A DNA stretch of 51,134 bases from Xanthomonas populi (GTDB taxonomy: Bacteria; Pseudomonadota; Gammaproteobacteria; Xanthomonadales; Xanthomonadaceae), in assembly GCF_002940065.1 (NCBI RefSeq), contig NZ_MDEJ01000001.1:38222-89355 (forward strand). Reading direction: 5' to 3'. The notes under the pieces are model-generated. The model was not told where the DNA came from, made no database searches, and was given only the letters and a program-made list of their open reading frames with translations. Numbering within the stretch: position 1 is the stretch's first letter; every line of letters starts with the position of its first letter. Made by a program: the position numbers and the translations under genes. Positions 1 to 8,658 of the stretch are shown one piece after another.

Positions 1-216
1 CCGCATGCGGGGGGGGGGGGCGGCAATCTCCAGCAACAGACGATCGGCTTGCGTATCAAGCACGCTGACTGCCATCAAGCCGCATGCACGGATACGCGCC
101 TGCGCCGCCGGGGTGCTGATGACGTGCACCTCGTGATGTGGTGCCAACTGACGGGCGACCGCCAGGATTGGATGCAGATGTCCGCTATACGGCGGCGCGA
201 TCCGATCGATGCGCAT
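1..216 (-). CDS. GT1-like glycosyltransferase, N-terminal part, runs off the window
   Basis: The reading frame starts with ATG at 216 behind a strong purine-rich ribosome site (GGGGAGGG) and stays open to the window edge, giving about 72 residues. The beginning, with an APPYSGHLHPILAVARQL segment followed by HHEVHVIST, resembles the N-terminal Rossmann half of UDP-glycosyltransferases of the GT1/MGT type, where a GHxxP-like motif follows the first strand. The frame reads through a run of 12 Gs (Cs on the coding strand, positions 9-20) that encodes a short proline run, so one slipped base would shift the frame. The start overlaps the end of the preceding eroded gene. The substrate cannot be told. 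Family call is moderate; intactness is unknown because the gene continues outside the window. Confidence 0.6.
   Translation of the reverse strand, partial: MRIDRIAPPYSGHLHPILAVARQLAPHHEVHVISTPAAQARIRACGLMAVSVLDTQADRLLLEIAAPPPRMR
9..20. repeat. Homopolymeric tract of 12 G inside a glycosyltransferase gene
   Basis: Twelve consecutive Gs lie inside the partial glycosyltransferase frame on the minus strand. Tracts of this length are prone to slipped-strand changes, so this is a candidate on/off switch, or else a sequencing-length artefact. Confidence 0.8.
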
Positions 217-489
217 GTGCCCTCCCCTGTACGGCGTGTTCGACCTGCGCGATGAACGCCTGGCAATCGGCGAGCACCGTCGCGTCCGGCAGGTAATGCA
301 TATGCCCGCATGCAGGTGTCAGATCGAACGTCGCACCGAACAGCGCGCGCGAAATCCAGTCGCACTGTCCTTGCACTGCGCGCAGCTGCCCGAACGACGC
401 GGGCGCGGTGCACACCGGGCCGTAGGCGAACACCGCCAGACGCGCACGTAGTGCGTGCGGAAGCTGCAACGCGGTGAGTAGTTGCAGGC
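185..489 (-). pseudogene. C-terminal remnant of an unidentified protein
   Basis: About 100 codons on the minus strand read as a protein-like C-terminus (SFGQLRAVQGQCDWISRALF, then CGHMHYLPDATVLADCQAF), ending with a stop at 185 that overlaps the start of the next glycosyltransferase. It lies in a different frame from the glycosyltransferase-2 remnant upstream and does not look like the usual C-terminus of that family. The likeliest reading is a third gene fused to its neighbour by deletion. The CGHMHYLPD stretch could suit the end of a metallo-beta-lactamase-fold protein (GumP of other xanthomonads is annotated so), but this is only a suggestion. Confidence 0.35.
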
Positions 490-929
490 CCCATTGTTGT
501 TGACGAACTGCCACAACAGGCGGCCAGCCAGCGTTGCGCTGTCCTGGTAGTACGGCAGCGCAGTGACGACATCGGCGTGGGTCAGATCCTGCAACACTTG
601 TGCGAGCGCGTTGTTGGTCAGCTGCGCATCGTTGTCGAGAATCAGGCTGATTGGCGCGCGAACCAGCGGCAGCGCGTAGTCGAGCTTCCATGCTTTCGGA
701 TTGATGCCGGGTGGCGCCGGGCGCACCAGCACAGGCTCGATGCGTCGCTGCGGATACAGCGTCGCCAATGCATCGGCAACCGTATTTTCTGCGTCATCTT
801 CTGCATCCAGCAGCCAGATGAAGTGCGCATCTGACAGCGCCTGCAGGTTGGCGCAAGCACGTCCTGCAAATGCACATCGCCGCCAAGCACCGGCTGCAAA
901 ATCGCCACCTTGGCCTGCGTTGCGGTGGC
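490..929 (-). pseudogene. Family 2/21-type glycosyltransferase remnant, frameshifted and truncated
   Basis: The minus strand encodes typical pieces of a membrane glycosyltransferase of the ceramide-glucosyltransferase type: an N-terminal VAILQPVLGGD strand near 914-880, then, after a one-base frameshift close to 862, an LQAL...DAHFIWLLDAEDDA segment and the donor-site region LVRAPISLILDNDAQLT, ending near a VNNN motif at about 500. The catalytic half and membrane segments that should follow are missing, and the frame passes into unrelated sequence. The 5' end is fused directly to epimerase sequence. This is a broken gene with at least one frameshift and deletions at both ends. The family call is fairly secure, the acceptor unknown. 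Confidence 0.55.
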
Positions 930-1327
930 CGGCTGCAAACGCGGCGCGATGGCGGCGCGATAGAGGTAATCGCACAGCGTATCGATATAAATCAGATCAC
1001 CGATCACCGGCTGTGTCTGGGCGATAAAGCATGGCAACGCGCCTTTGCGCGCAGCGGCGATCACGCGCGGGAACAGCACCGTATCTCCCGGCCCGAACAC
1101 CGCACGTGGGCGCAGCACGGATTTCTCGCCTGGATACGCCTCGAGCAAGGTTTCGCCGAGGTCTTGGTCTGCGCGTAGGTATTGACGAACCCCGGTCCGA
1201 TCTGAGTATCTTCGGTGAGATCGTATTGATGTTCCTGGCGATAGAATACCGAACTGGACGACATATACAGCAGACGCGGGCAGCCATTGCGCTTGCAGAA
1301 CTCGATGCCATTGGCGGTGGCCTGTAC
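930..1327 (-). pseudogene. NAD-dependent epimerase/dehydratase remnant, truncated at both ends
   Basis: An extended-SDR core is recognisable on the minus strand: ANGIEFCKRNGCPRLLYMSS with SSSVFY, then FVNTYAQTK (Y and K of the YxxxK catalytic pair), and after a frameshift near 1165 GETLLEAYP, VLRPRAVFGPGDT and LIYIDTLCDYL. The N-terminal Rossmann glycine motif is missing because the fragment is joined in frame to the end of the ketoacyl synthase at about 1328. The C-terminus is missing where it joins glycosyltransferase sequence at about 920-930. It belonged to the 3-beta-hydroxysteroid dehydrogenase-like SDR group. It cannot be functional as it stands. Confidence 0.6.
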
Positions 1328-2318
1328 GGTGCCGACTAGCGCGAACAGATCGCCGCGCTGCCAACGCTGCTCGATCCGCACGTGATGCAAGGCATGCGGC
1401 AACGATGCAGCAACCTGATTGCCGGTGGCGTGCAGAATGCGAATCACCTGAGCGAAGCGCAGTCTCAAGGTCTGCACCACATGATCCAAACCGCCGCCGG
1501 AGGCCTGGTGCGGCACCAGGCAGTGCAACGCCGCCGTCGTGTTGCCTGCCTCGCGTAGCAGTTGCTCCCAGAAGGCAGGCAGGTAGCGCGCAGCGAAGCG
1601 ATAGGCGCCGCGCCCATCCATGCTGAAGGTGCGCAAGGCATCGGGCGCGCTTTCTTCGCCGCGCGGATAACGCGTGCCGCCGCCGCGAATGCGGCACAGA
1701 TCGGCGCCATTGCCATCACCGGACAGGCGACTGGACAGGAATGCCGAACCTTCATCGATGGCACTGCGCCCCACGATCACTACAGCCGCACCATCGCCGA
1801 ACAACCCGGCCATGGCCGGCGCCGATGTATCCAGCCCGCCCGATGCCACCTCGCTGGAGACGATCAATACGCGCTGGTGATGCCCAAGCGCCAGCGCATT
1901 AGCAGCCATGTCCGATGCCACCATGAAGACTCAGACAGATCGCGTTGATGTCGAACGCGGGAATACCCGAATCGCCTAGACCAAGCGCGCGCTGGATCAA
2001 CACCGCCTGGCAGGGAATCGGCTGCGCCATGACGCTGCAGACCGAAATCAGGCAATCGATGTCGCCAGCTTCGATGCCGGCGCTTGCCAGCGCCTGGGTC
2101 GCGGCGGCAGCGCCCATCGACGATGCGGTCTCGCCCTCGCCCACGTCATGGCGCGTGGCCACACCCGAGCGCGCGAACGTGGTGCCCGCCGGCAATTGCC
2201 AGCGCGCGTCCAACTGTTGCCAGGTCACCCCCGTTGCGGGGACATTGCGCCCGGTGCCCAGAATGCGCAGCGGCAATGCGTTCAACGCGGAGGTCTCATT
2301 GGACAGGGCGCGCAGCAT
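1328..2318 (-). pseudogene. gumO: 3-oxoacyl-ACP synthase III-like protein (GumO-like), frameshifted
   Basis: A beta-ketoacyl synthase III-type thiolase-fold protein. The first part starts at ATG 2318 (MLRALSNETSALNALPLRIL, then GTGRNVPATGV) and reaches the active-site cysteine in FDINAICLS. A one-base insertion near 1927 then shifts the frame. The second part continues MVASDMAANALALGHHQ and holds the rest of the Cys-His-Asn triad, LVPHQASGGG and HATGNQVAAS. The final residues after FALVGT are lost, because the frame runs into epimerase sequence. The position just after gumN matches gumO of other xanthomonads, an accessory gene not needed for xanthan. Catalytic residues are still visible, so the inactivation looks recent. 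Confidence 0.65.
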
Positions 2319-2640
2319 AACGTGGCTGGCGTTGGCCGACCTGATCGATCGCGGGATCGCACGCTGCGCATCGCCTCCAGACGAAGAAGACCATGGCACG
2401 GCCGATCAAGCCCTTGAAGCGGCCGTCAAACTTGCTGCGTTCACCGCAAGGAAGCAGACCCCGTTGGCAGACATCAATGCCTCGCCGCTGATGGATGTCA
2501 TGTTGGTGCTTGATGCAGCGTGTACCACGCCTACACGCCCGCTCTAAGCGCGCAGTCCGCACTTACGGGACGCTGCTCGTGACGTTTTGCCAGCCGCTTT
2601 CATCTCGGGCAACAACAGGCCCGGGATTCCCGCTGCTACC
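2319..2640. other. Gap between gumN and the gumO-like remnant, no confident gene
   Basis: About 320 bases without a supported gene. Minus-strand frames here contain short protein-like bits (for example a KFDGRFKGLIGRAMVFF stretch near 2400) but no start, family motif or continuous frame that would justify a call. It is probably more eroded coding sequence. Confidence 0.4.
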
Positions 2641-3660
2641 TCACGGCGCCTCCACCTCATACCCCATTGCCTGCAATCGTGCGAGATAGCCGTCCGGCGC
2701 CGTGAGCCGGCTGATCGGCAGTACCGCGAAGGTGCTGCGATTACGCTGCAGCGCCGTGCTGGCGATGCCCAGCCAGCGTTCGCGCATGCGGCGTTCGAGA
2801 TCGTCGATACCACGCGCCTTTGCCGCACCCGAACTGGCCATCGCGCTCATGCAGGCGGCTTGCGGATCCTCGCGCGGTAGCTGGCGCAGCGCTTCGATGT
2901 CCCCCACCGACCAGGCGTTGGCGCGCTCGACCATCGTGGGCAGGTCGCGCTCCACCGTGACCAGAATGCTGCGAAAGCACGCGGTATCGTCCATGCCGCC
3001 GGCACGGAATTCCTTGATGGCCTGGCGCGGGTCCTTGATCTTGTAGTCCAGCGCAGTAGGTGTCGGCTTGATGCCTGCGCGCTTGGCAGCGCGCTCCACC
3101 ACCGACCAGATCACCGGCGAGCGGGCAAGGCCGGAACGCTTGATCGCCGCCTGATACAACTCGCCGGCGGCAAGCATCGGACGCTTGCGCTCCACACCCC
3201 GATCGCTGCCGATATAGCGTGCCTTGGCGATGCTCCAGCGCCCATACAGCTCGGCCGGTAACACCTCGCGCAGTTCGCGGCCGTTTTCGTTTTTCATCGC
3301 CTTCGTCGCGGAGGGCAGCAAGGTCAGTTTGCCGAAGAACCCCATGTCCGCATCGATCTGCACGGTCGGCGCCATCAGCACCTGCTGGGACTGCCCGATG
3401 ATGGTTTCCACCTCGGCCGATTGCCACTGCAACCGCTTCGGCAGCGGCGACAAGGTGCCCAGGATCCACAACACGTGATCGCCCTTGCTGACCTTCCACA
3501 AGCCCGGGCCGGGTTACACGCCGCGCACCATCATCGCCTCCAGATCGACCACCGCCGGTGACGATGGCGCAGCGACTTTCGGCACTGCGCCATCGCTGGA
3601 CGCCGCCAGCAGCGACACCAGCATCAATCCCGCTCCCCACACCGCCCGCTTGCGTCGCAT
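2641..3660 (-). pseudogene. gumN: TraB/GumN-family protein with an in-frame stop
   Basis: GumN lies at the distal end of the gum region in xanthomonads and belongs to the TraB/GumN family of membrane-associated proteins with metalloprotease-like motifs; it is not required for xanthan assembly. The frame starts at ATG 3660 with a signal peptide (MRRKRAVWGAGLMLVSLLAA), runs 48 codons to VRGV, and hits TAA at 3514-3516. It then continues without a frame change as PGPGLWKVSKGDHVLWILGT, the conserved TraB start, to the stop at 2641. One C-to-T change (CAA to TAA) explains it. The downstream 290 codons are open and could restart at TTG 3501, but without the signal peptide. Read-through length would be about 339 residues. 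Confidence 0.8.
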
Positions 3661-3754
3661 CACGTGTCGCCCCCTGTGTGAGAACGCGGACACTACGCCA
3701 AGCCCGCCACCGACGCGTTAGGGAAGCGTTCGGCATTGCAGACCCAACCTTGGC

Positions 3755-4216
3755 TCAGCGCGGGACCAGGACTGCCAACTGCGCGGCCAGCGGCGAGGCA
3801 TGGTCGAGCAGCGCGAACCCTTCCCACAGGAATCCCGGCGAGACCGTGCAACCCACCAGGGTGAAATCGCCGAGCGAGCGCGCCGCTTGCCAGCAGCCGG
3901 CCGGCACCACGTGCATCGGCTCGCCGCGCTCGGCCGCATCCAGGGTCAGGCGTTGCAACTGCCCGCTGGTCTCGTCGTAGATCAGCAGCTCCAGCGCATC
4001 GCCTTGCTGCCAATGCCAGCTTTCCTCGGCGTCCACACGATGCCAGCTGCTGTATTCGCCGGCGCTGAGCAAAAAACGAATCGCGGTGAGCGCGCGACGT
4101 GTGTGCACGCCATCGGTGACGTGACGCGTAGAGGCATACACACGGCGAAAATGCCCGCCTTCCGGATGCGGGGCGAGGTCTAACGAGCGAATCAGGTCAG
4201 CTGCGGTTGGATGCAT
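3755..4216 (-). CDS. Cupin-fold protein of the DUF985 (cupin_5) family
   Basis: A complete 153-residue frame between gumM and gumN. The protein has the DUF985 pattern: a PHPEGGHFRRVYAS start (residues 16-29), an AIRFLLSAGEYSSWHRVDAEESWHWQQGD core whose histidines and glutamate are of the cupin metal/ligand type, and a GCTVSPGF...WEGFALL ending. Members are small single-barrel cupins of mostly unknown substrate; some are annotated as sugar epimerase-like. It is on the same strand as gum, 34 bases after gumM, so it may be co-transcribed, yet no role in xanthan is established. Start chosen at ATG 4216, the first methionine before the conserved N-terminus. Confidence 0.8.
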   Translation of the reverse strand: MHPTAADLIRSLDLAPHPEGGHFRRVYASTRHVTDGVHTRRALTAIRFLLSAGEYSSWHRVDAEESWHWQQGDALELLIYDETSGQLQRLTLDAAERGEPMHVVPAGCWQAARSLGDFTLVGCTVSPGFLWEGFALLDHASPLAAQLAVLVPR

Positions 4217-4250
4217 CGCTGCATGCTAAGACAGCGCGCGCCGCCGTGCA

Positions 4251-5051
4251 TCAGGGTAAATGCTTACCAGCACGCAGACAGGTGCGGAAGAACACCAGCA
4301 GATCCCAGCTATAGCGCTTGAGCAGACGGCGTGGCTCGTGGAGCAGCCGATACATCCATTCCATATGTAGACGCTGCACCCAATCGGGCGCACGCTTGGC
4401 GGTGCCGGACAAGAAGTCCAGCAGCGCGCCGACACCGAACACCAGGGGCACCTTCAGCGCCTGGCTGTGATCAAGGATCCATCGCTCCTGCAGTGGATTA
4501 CCGAAGGCCACCAGCAGCACATCGGCACCGGAACGGTTGATGCGCTCGGCAAGCCCCTCGCCTGCGGCGGCAAATTCGCCGTAGCCATCGCAGATGCCAA
4601 CCACGTGCTGACCCAACCTACCGGTCAGCGTGGCGGCTGCGGTCTTGCCCACGCCGGGGCGCCCGCCCAGCAGGAAGAACTTGAGCGGATGCGCCGCCCC
4701 ACGACACAGAGACGGAATCAGATCGGTGCCATTGAGGTTGCCGGCAAAGCGGCGGCCATGGATCAGCCGCGCGGCCAGATCCATCCCGATTCCGTCATTG
4801 ACGATGCGCACGTTGGGCTCGCGCATCCGCATGCGCAGCGCCTGGCATTGCACGATGAAATTGGTGTTGGCAAAGAACACCCGACGCCGCTGCTGCGCCG
4901 CCAGCGCATGAAACAATTCCAGCGCAAAGGCCTGTTGCGTCGTGGACAACACCGGAAACCCGCCAAGCGGAATCACCACGCCTTGTGGTGGCGCGCCGTT
5001 GGCAGCCGCGGCAGTCGTTGTTTCCTTTTCCACGCGCTGGCCCTGCATCAT
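4251..5051 (-). CDS. gumM: Xanthan beta-1,4-glucosyltransferase GumM
   Basis: Family GT26 (WecG/TagA/CpsF) glycosyltransferase that adds the second glucose to glucosyl-diphospho-undecaprenol, making the cellobiosyl backbone unit at the cytoplasmic face. The 266-residue protein shows the family signature: VRIVNDGIGMDLAARL (residues about 85-100), a FFLLGGRPGV nucleotide-sugar strand, and LLVAFGNPLQERWI followed by VPLVFGVGALLDFLSGTAKR. The start is ATG 5051 (a second ATG follows at 5048), four bases after the gumL stop, so translation is likely coupled. An alanine/threonine-rich head of about 25 residues precedes the conserved region. Last essential gene of the gum operon here; it looks intact. 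Confidence 0.95.
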   Translation of the reverse strand: MMQGQRVEKETTTAAAANGAPPQGVVIPLGGFPVLSTTQQAFALELFHALAAQQRRRVFFANTNFIVQCQALRMRMREPNVRIVNDGIGMDLAARLIHGRRFAGNLNGTDLIPSLCRGAAHPLKFFLLGGRPGVGKTAAATLTGRLGQHVVGICDGYGEFAAAGEGLAERINRSGADVLLVAFGNPLQERWILDHSQALKVPLVFGVGALLDFLSGTAKRAPDWVQRLHMEWMYRLLHEPRRLLKRYSWDLLVFFRTCLRAGKHLP

Positions 5052-5055
5052 CGAA

Positions 5056-5850
5056 TCACCAAAGGTCGTAAGGGAATGCGGCCAGCAATCCGGCCTGCAA
5101 ACTCGCCAGGTCGAACTCGCCATTGCCGCCCAGATCCAGACACTCTTCCACGCTATTGCCCGAATGCCACTGCGTGCGTCCGGTGCCGTTGTAGTAGTCG
5201 TCGTACTTGAAGCGGTCTTCGCCGTTGCCCCAGTCCAGATACACCGCCGGGATCCCGTACGCCTCGGCCAGAATCAGCCCGTGCAGCGAGCTGCTGATCA
5301 CCAACTCGGCGCCCAGCAATGCGCTCATGAAGGTCGCAGGCTTGACGTTGGGAAACACCAGATGGTCGGCATACGCGCTGTATTTTTCGACCGGCTCGTT
5401 GAAGTGCGGAACGATGGCGAACGGACGCTTGTTGAGCGCGCCAAGCGCATCGGCGGGAAAGAACATCGGCGTCAGCAGACCCGGGTCGCCATAGACCTCC
5501 GGCACCGCGATGCCGCGCTCCATCAAAAACTTGCGCGTCTTCGGCCCGCGCACCGCCCGCACGTCGAGCGTACTGAAGGTATTGCGTTCGGCTGGAATCT
5601 TGCCGTTGATGCCGCTGCCCCAGACGGTGTCGCCATCTTTGGCGAAGTGCAGCATCGAGCCGATCGCGATCAATTTCTTGCTGAGATCGCGCTTTTCAAT
5701 CAGCGTTTTGTCCTGCAAGGAAAGCACGCAGGAGACGATCACCTTGGACAGGTGATCCCCCATGTTGACGCCAGCGTTTTTCGGCTGCCACCATAACAAT
5801 GCACGACGTTCGGCATGTTCTATCCACTTCTGCAGTAAAGCGTTGCCCAT
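5056..5850 (-). CDS. gumL: Xanthan ketal pyruvate transferase GumL
   Basis: Adds a 4,6-ketal pyruvate from phosphoenolpyruvate to the external beta-mannose of the xanthan side chain. The 264-residue protein is of the polysaccharide pyruvyl transferase family: an N-terminal NAGVNMGDHLSKVIV segment, VWGSGINGK, VRGPKTRKFLMERG with PEVYGDPGLLTPMFF, and the C-terminal SSLHGLILAEAYGIPAVYLDW motif. Start ATG 5850 has a clear AAGGAG site. It is at the family's usual length and intact, so side chains ending in pyruvylated mannose are expected. It sits between gumK and gumM as in other xanthomonads. Confidence 0.95.
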   Translation of the reverse strand: MGNALLQKWIEHAERRALLWWQPKNAGVNMGDHLSKVIVSCVLSLQDKTLIEKRDLSKKLIAIGSMLHFAKDGDTVWGSGINGKIPAERNTFSTLDVRAVRGPKTRKFLMERGIAVPEVYGDPGLLTPMFFPADALGALNKRPFAIVPHFNEPVEKYSAYADHLVFPNVKPATFMSALLGAELVISSSLHGLILAEAYGIPAVYLDWGNGEDRFKYDDYYNGTGRTQWHSGNSVEECLDLGGNGEFDLASLQAGLLAAFPYDLW

Positions 5851-5891
5851 CGTGAGGGATCTCCTTTAAAAAAACGAATGAGCGAGCCGCA

Positions 5892-7088
5892 TCAATGCGA
5901 GAGCGCAGCCTCCGGGGAGGTCGCGGCTACGCCGGTGTTCTGCGGATACAGACAGGTCTCTGGATACGCACCGGGATTGAGCACGCGATCGGTGGTATCG
6001 GACCAATTCAGACACTGGCGATAGCGCACGCGCGGTGCTTCCAATGCCAGCCCGATTGCCGCAATGATCGAATCAGCGTTGCCTGGAGTGTAGCCGAAAC
6101 GCGACTGATAGGTCCCGACGACGACGTTCGGGCAGACCGCCGGCAGGCCAAAAAAATCGTACTGCAACAGCTTCATCGAGCTGTCGGCCAGATAGATCGG
6201 CACTTGTTCGGATGCATAAGGCGCAATACCGAAACGGGCGTGCTTGATGTAGCCGATGGTCTCGACGTGCTTCATTTCGCCATAGACCGTCACGTTGTCG
6301 CCGTATCCAGGATGACGCCCCATGCCCGAGCCGATCACATGAAAGGTTACATGCGGAAAGGCCTTGCTGGCGACGACGAAGAATTCCGGATCGAACAACA
6401 TCGAGCCCACTGCTACCGCGTGAATGCCCTCGCCATACGGCGATGGATCGCCCAGCTGATCCAGGTTGTGATCCACGCCGTGGCCGACGTGATAGACGTT
6501 GTCGCGGCTTGCCACTTCCCCGGCCATCGCTGGCGACACGAGTGCGATCACATCGAGCGTTGGCGCAACACGGTCGAACTCGCGCTCGATGTAGGACGCC
6601 ACATTGATCGTGCTCAAGGCATCGGATGCACGATAGACCAGCTTGGCTGCAGGATTGGTGCGCTTGGCAAGCTCGATGAAAGCGACTGCGATGCCGCTTT
6701 CGAACACGATCACGTCCGCCTCGCGCATCCAGTCAAGCAACTGACGTGGCGGATGTGCGGCGTACCAGCGGAACATCGCATCCTCCACCGCACGTAGCCA
6801 CGCACGGCGCGTATTGAACGGATGCACCGTGGTCCGCCACAGATAGCAGTCGACTCCCTTGTGCGAGACGACGGTGTTCGCCGTTTCGTCCAGCGGCAGT
6901 CGCATGTCGCCCTTCATGCGCGAGAGCCTGCTGTAGCGCAGCGAGAAGAATCGCGTGGTCCCGCGCAATGCCAGTTGATCGGTGATGAAGTGGATATTGG
7001 CGCGACGCGGCGTGCGGTAATCGTGTGCGGACAAGACCAGATAGCAAGGCCGGGCAATGCCGGTAGCGGCGGCGGGTGTGTCGCTCAT
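5892..7088 (-). CDS. gumK: Xanthan beta-glucuronosyltransferase GumK
   Basis: Transfers glucuronic acid from UDP-glucuronate to the internal alpha-mannose of the lipid-linked trisaccharide (family GT70, GT-B fold, inverting). 398 residues, close to the 400 usual for the family. The catalytic aspartate (Asp157 in the X. campestris structure) is matched by Asp156 in [10 protein letters not shown]. The UDP-side loop is seen as [17 protein letters not shown] and [13 protein letters not shown], and the second half has [20 protein letters not shown] with a lysine in the donor pocket. Start ATG 7088. No frame damage seen. Confidence 0.96.
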   Translation of the reverse strand: MSDTPAAATGIARPCYLVLSAHDYRTPRRANIHFITDQLALRGTTRFFSLRYSRLSRMKGDMRLPLDETANTVVSHKGVDCYLWRTTVHPFNTRRAWLRAVEDAMFRWYAAHPPRQLLDWMREADVIVFESGIAVAFIELAKRTNPAAKLVYRASDALSTINVASYIEREFDRVAPTLDVIALVSPAMAGEVASRDNVYHVGHGVDHNLDQLGDPSPYGEGIHAVAVGSMLFDPEFFVVASKAFPHVTFHVIGSGMGRHPGYGDNVTVYGEMKHVETIGYIKHARFGIAPYASEQVPIYLADSSMKLLQYDFFGLPAVCPNVVVGTYQSRFGYTPGNADSIIAAIGLALEAPRVRYRQCLNWSDTTDRVLNPGAYPETCLYPQNTGVAATSPEAALSH

Positions 7089-7152
7089 GGGCCGTGTCCT
7101 ATGGATGAGTGAGAGAAAACATGCACGAACGCAGACGGAGGCAATGACGATC

Positions 7153-8658
7153 TCATCGGCGCGCCTTGGCCTGGGTCAGTAATTTGCGGATGTTGACGAT
7201 GGACAACACATCGCGGCGAAACGCCGGCCAGATCGCCAGGGCAAGCAGACAGACTGCAGCCATCGCCCCCGCGCCGGCGGCAAGTTGCTGCCACAACGGG
7301 CCACCCGCGGCGACCGAGGCGTAGTACGCGCAGCCACCGGCCACGCCATATGCCACCATCGGGCGCAAGGCGTTGGTAAACAGCGAGCGCACTGGCGCGT
7401 CGGAAATCTTGCCAATCCAGACCAGCGACAACGACCAGATCAAGAGCAGCCCGAACGAATAGCCGATCGCCACGCCCATCGCGCCCCAGCGCGAGCCGGC
7501 AAAGATGCAACCAATCAGCACGATGCGCCCAACCAGCGAGTAAATCAGCTGCTGGCGCATCAACCCCTTGGACAGGAAGACCCAATAGGTTGCGTAGGAT
7601 GCGGTCTGGAAAATTCCGCCCAGGGTCAGCACCTGAAACAACGGCACCGCATCGCGCCACTGCTCGCCAAGCACCAGCACGATCAACGGCATCGCAACCG
7701 CACAGGAAAATGCGAACAGCGCAAAGATCAAGTGCACCATCACCGTCTGCCCACGCAGCAGAAAGGCGTTGAAGCGCTCGCGGTCGTCCTGCAGCTGCGA
7801 CAATACCGGCAACGCCACGCTGGTCGCCGGCGCGTTGATCTGGTTCAACGGCATCATCAGCAACTGGAAGGCGCGGTTGTACAGGCCCAGTGCGTCCGGG
7901 CCGGTGCGCCAACCGATGATGACCTGGCCGACATTGCGGCTGGCATATCCCAGCAACTGCGCGGCCATCAGATTCCAGCCGAAGCTCATGAAATCGCGCA
8001 TCGGCGCGGCACGCTGGTAGCCGCGTGGCAACCAGCGTGAGCAACTCGCGGCAATCAAGAAATTGACGCTGGCTTGCACCACCTGCTGCACCACCAGCGC
8101 CCAATATCCCCAACCAAGCAACGCCGCAGCAACAGCTGCGACCAAGCCCAATACCTGCGAACCCACATCGCTCAACGCAACCTGCCCGAAGCGCAACCCA
8201 CGGCTCAGATGCGCGCGGTACTGCGTGGTCATGCCGTTTATCAGGAAGGTCACCGCCAGTGCCTGCGAGATCATCACCAGCGCCGGTTCTTTGTAGAAAT
8301 TGGCGATCAGGTGGGAAGAGGCATACACCACCACCGACAGCGACAACCCGATACCGCTATTGATCCAGAACAGGTTGTCGCGTTGTTCGCGGCTGACATG
8401 CTTGGCTTGCACCGCAGCGGCAGACAGGCCGAAATCACGCAGGATCTCGGCTGCACCGACGATCGCTGTGACCATCGCCATCAGGCCGTAGTCATAGGGC
8501 GTCAGCAACCGCGCCAGCAGAATGATGCCGCCGAACTGCACGACCATCTTGGCCGACTGGCCGATCATGGTCACCGCTGCGCCACCGGCGGCACGCGAAC
8601 CGAGGCTGCGTGGTGGGGGCGGCGTGGGGGATGTCATCGTTGGGATCTCTGCGGTCAC
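7153..8658 (-). CDS. gumJ: Xanthan repeat-unit flippase GumJ (Wzx type)
   Basis: Inner-membrane MOP-superfamily polysaccharide transporter that flips the finished pentasaccharide-lipid to the periplasm. About 500 residues with roughly a dozen hydrophobic segments; the N-terminal helix has the family [21 protein letters not shown] signature (residues about 42-62), followed by [12 protein letters not shown]. The GTG at 8658 overlaps the gumI stop (GTGA), which favours coupled translation. An in-frame ATG at 8637 is an alternative start and would give 494 residues. Length and topology are normal. Confidence 0.94.
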   Translation of the reverse strand: MTAEIPTMTSPTPPPPRSLGSRAAGGAAVTMIGQSAKMVVQFGGIILLARLLTPYDYGLMAMVTAIVGAAEILRDFGLSAAAVQAKHVSREQRDNLFWINSGIGLSLSVVVYASSHLIANFYKEPALVMISQALAVTFLINGMTTQYRAHLSRGLRFGQVALSDVGSQVLGLVAAVAAALLGWGYWALVVQQVVQASVNFLIAASCSRWLPRGYQRAAPMRDFMSFGWNLMAAQLLGYASRNVGQVIIGWRTGPDALGLYNRAFQLLMMPLNQINAPATSVALPVLSQLQDDRERFNAFLLRGQTVMVHLIFALFAFSCAVAMPLIVLVLGEQWRDAVPLFQVLTLGGIFQTASYATYWVFLSKGLMRQQLIYSLVGRIVLIGCIFAGSRWGAMGVAIGYSFGLLLIWSLSLVWIGKISDAPVRSLFTNALRPMVAYGVAGGCAYYASVAAGGPLWQQLAAGAGAMAAVCLLALAIWPAFRRDVLSIVNIRKLLTQAKARR

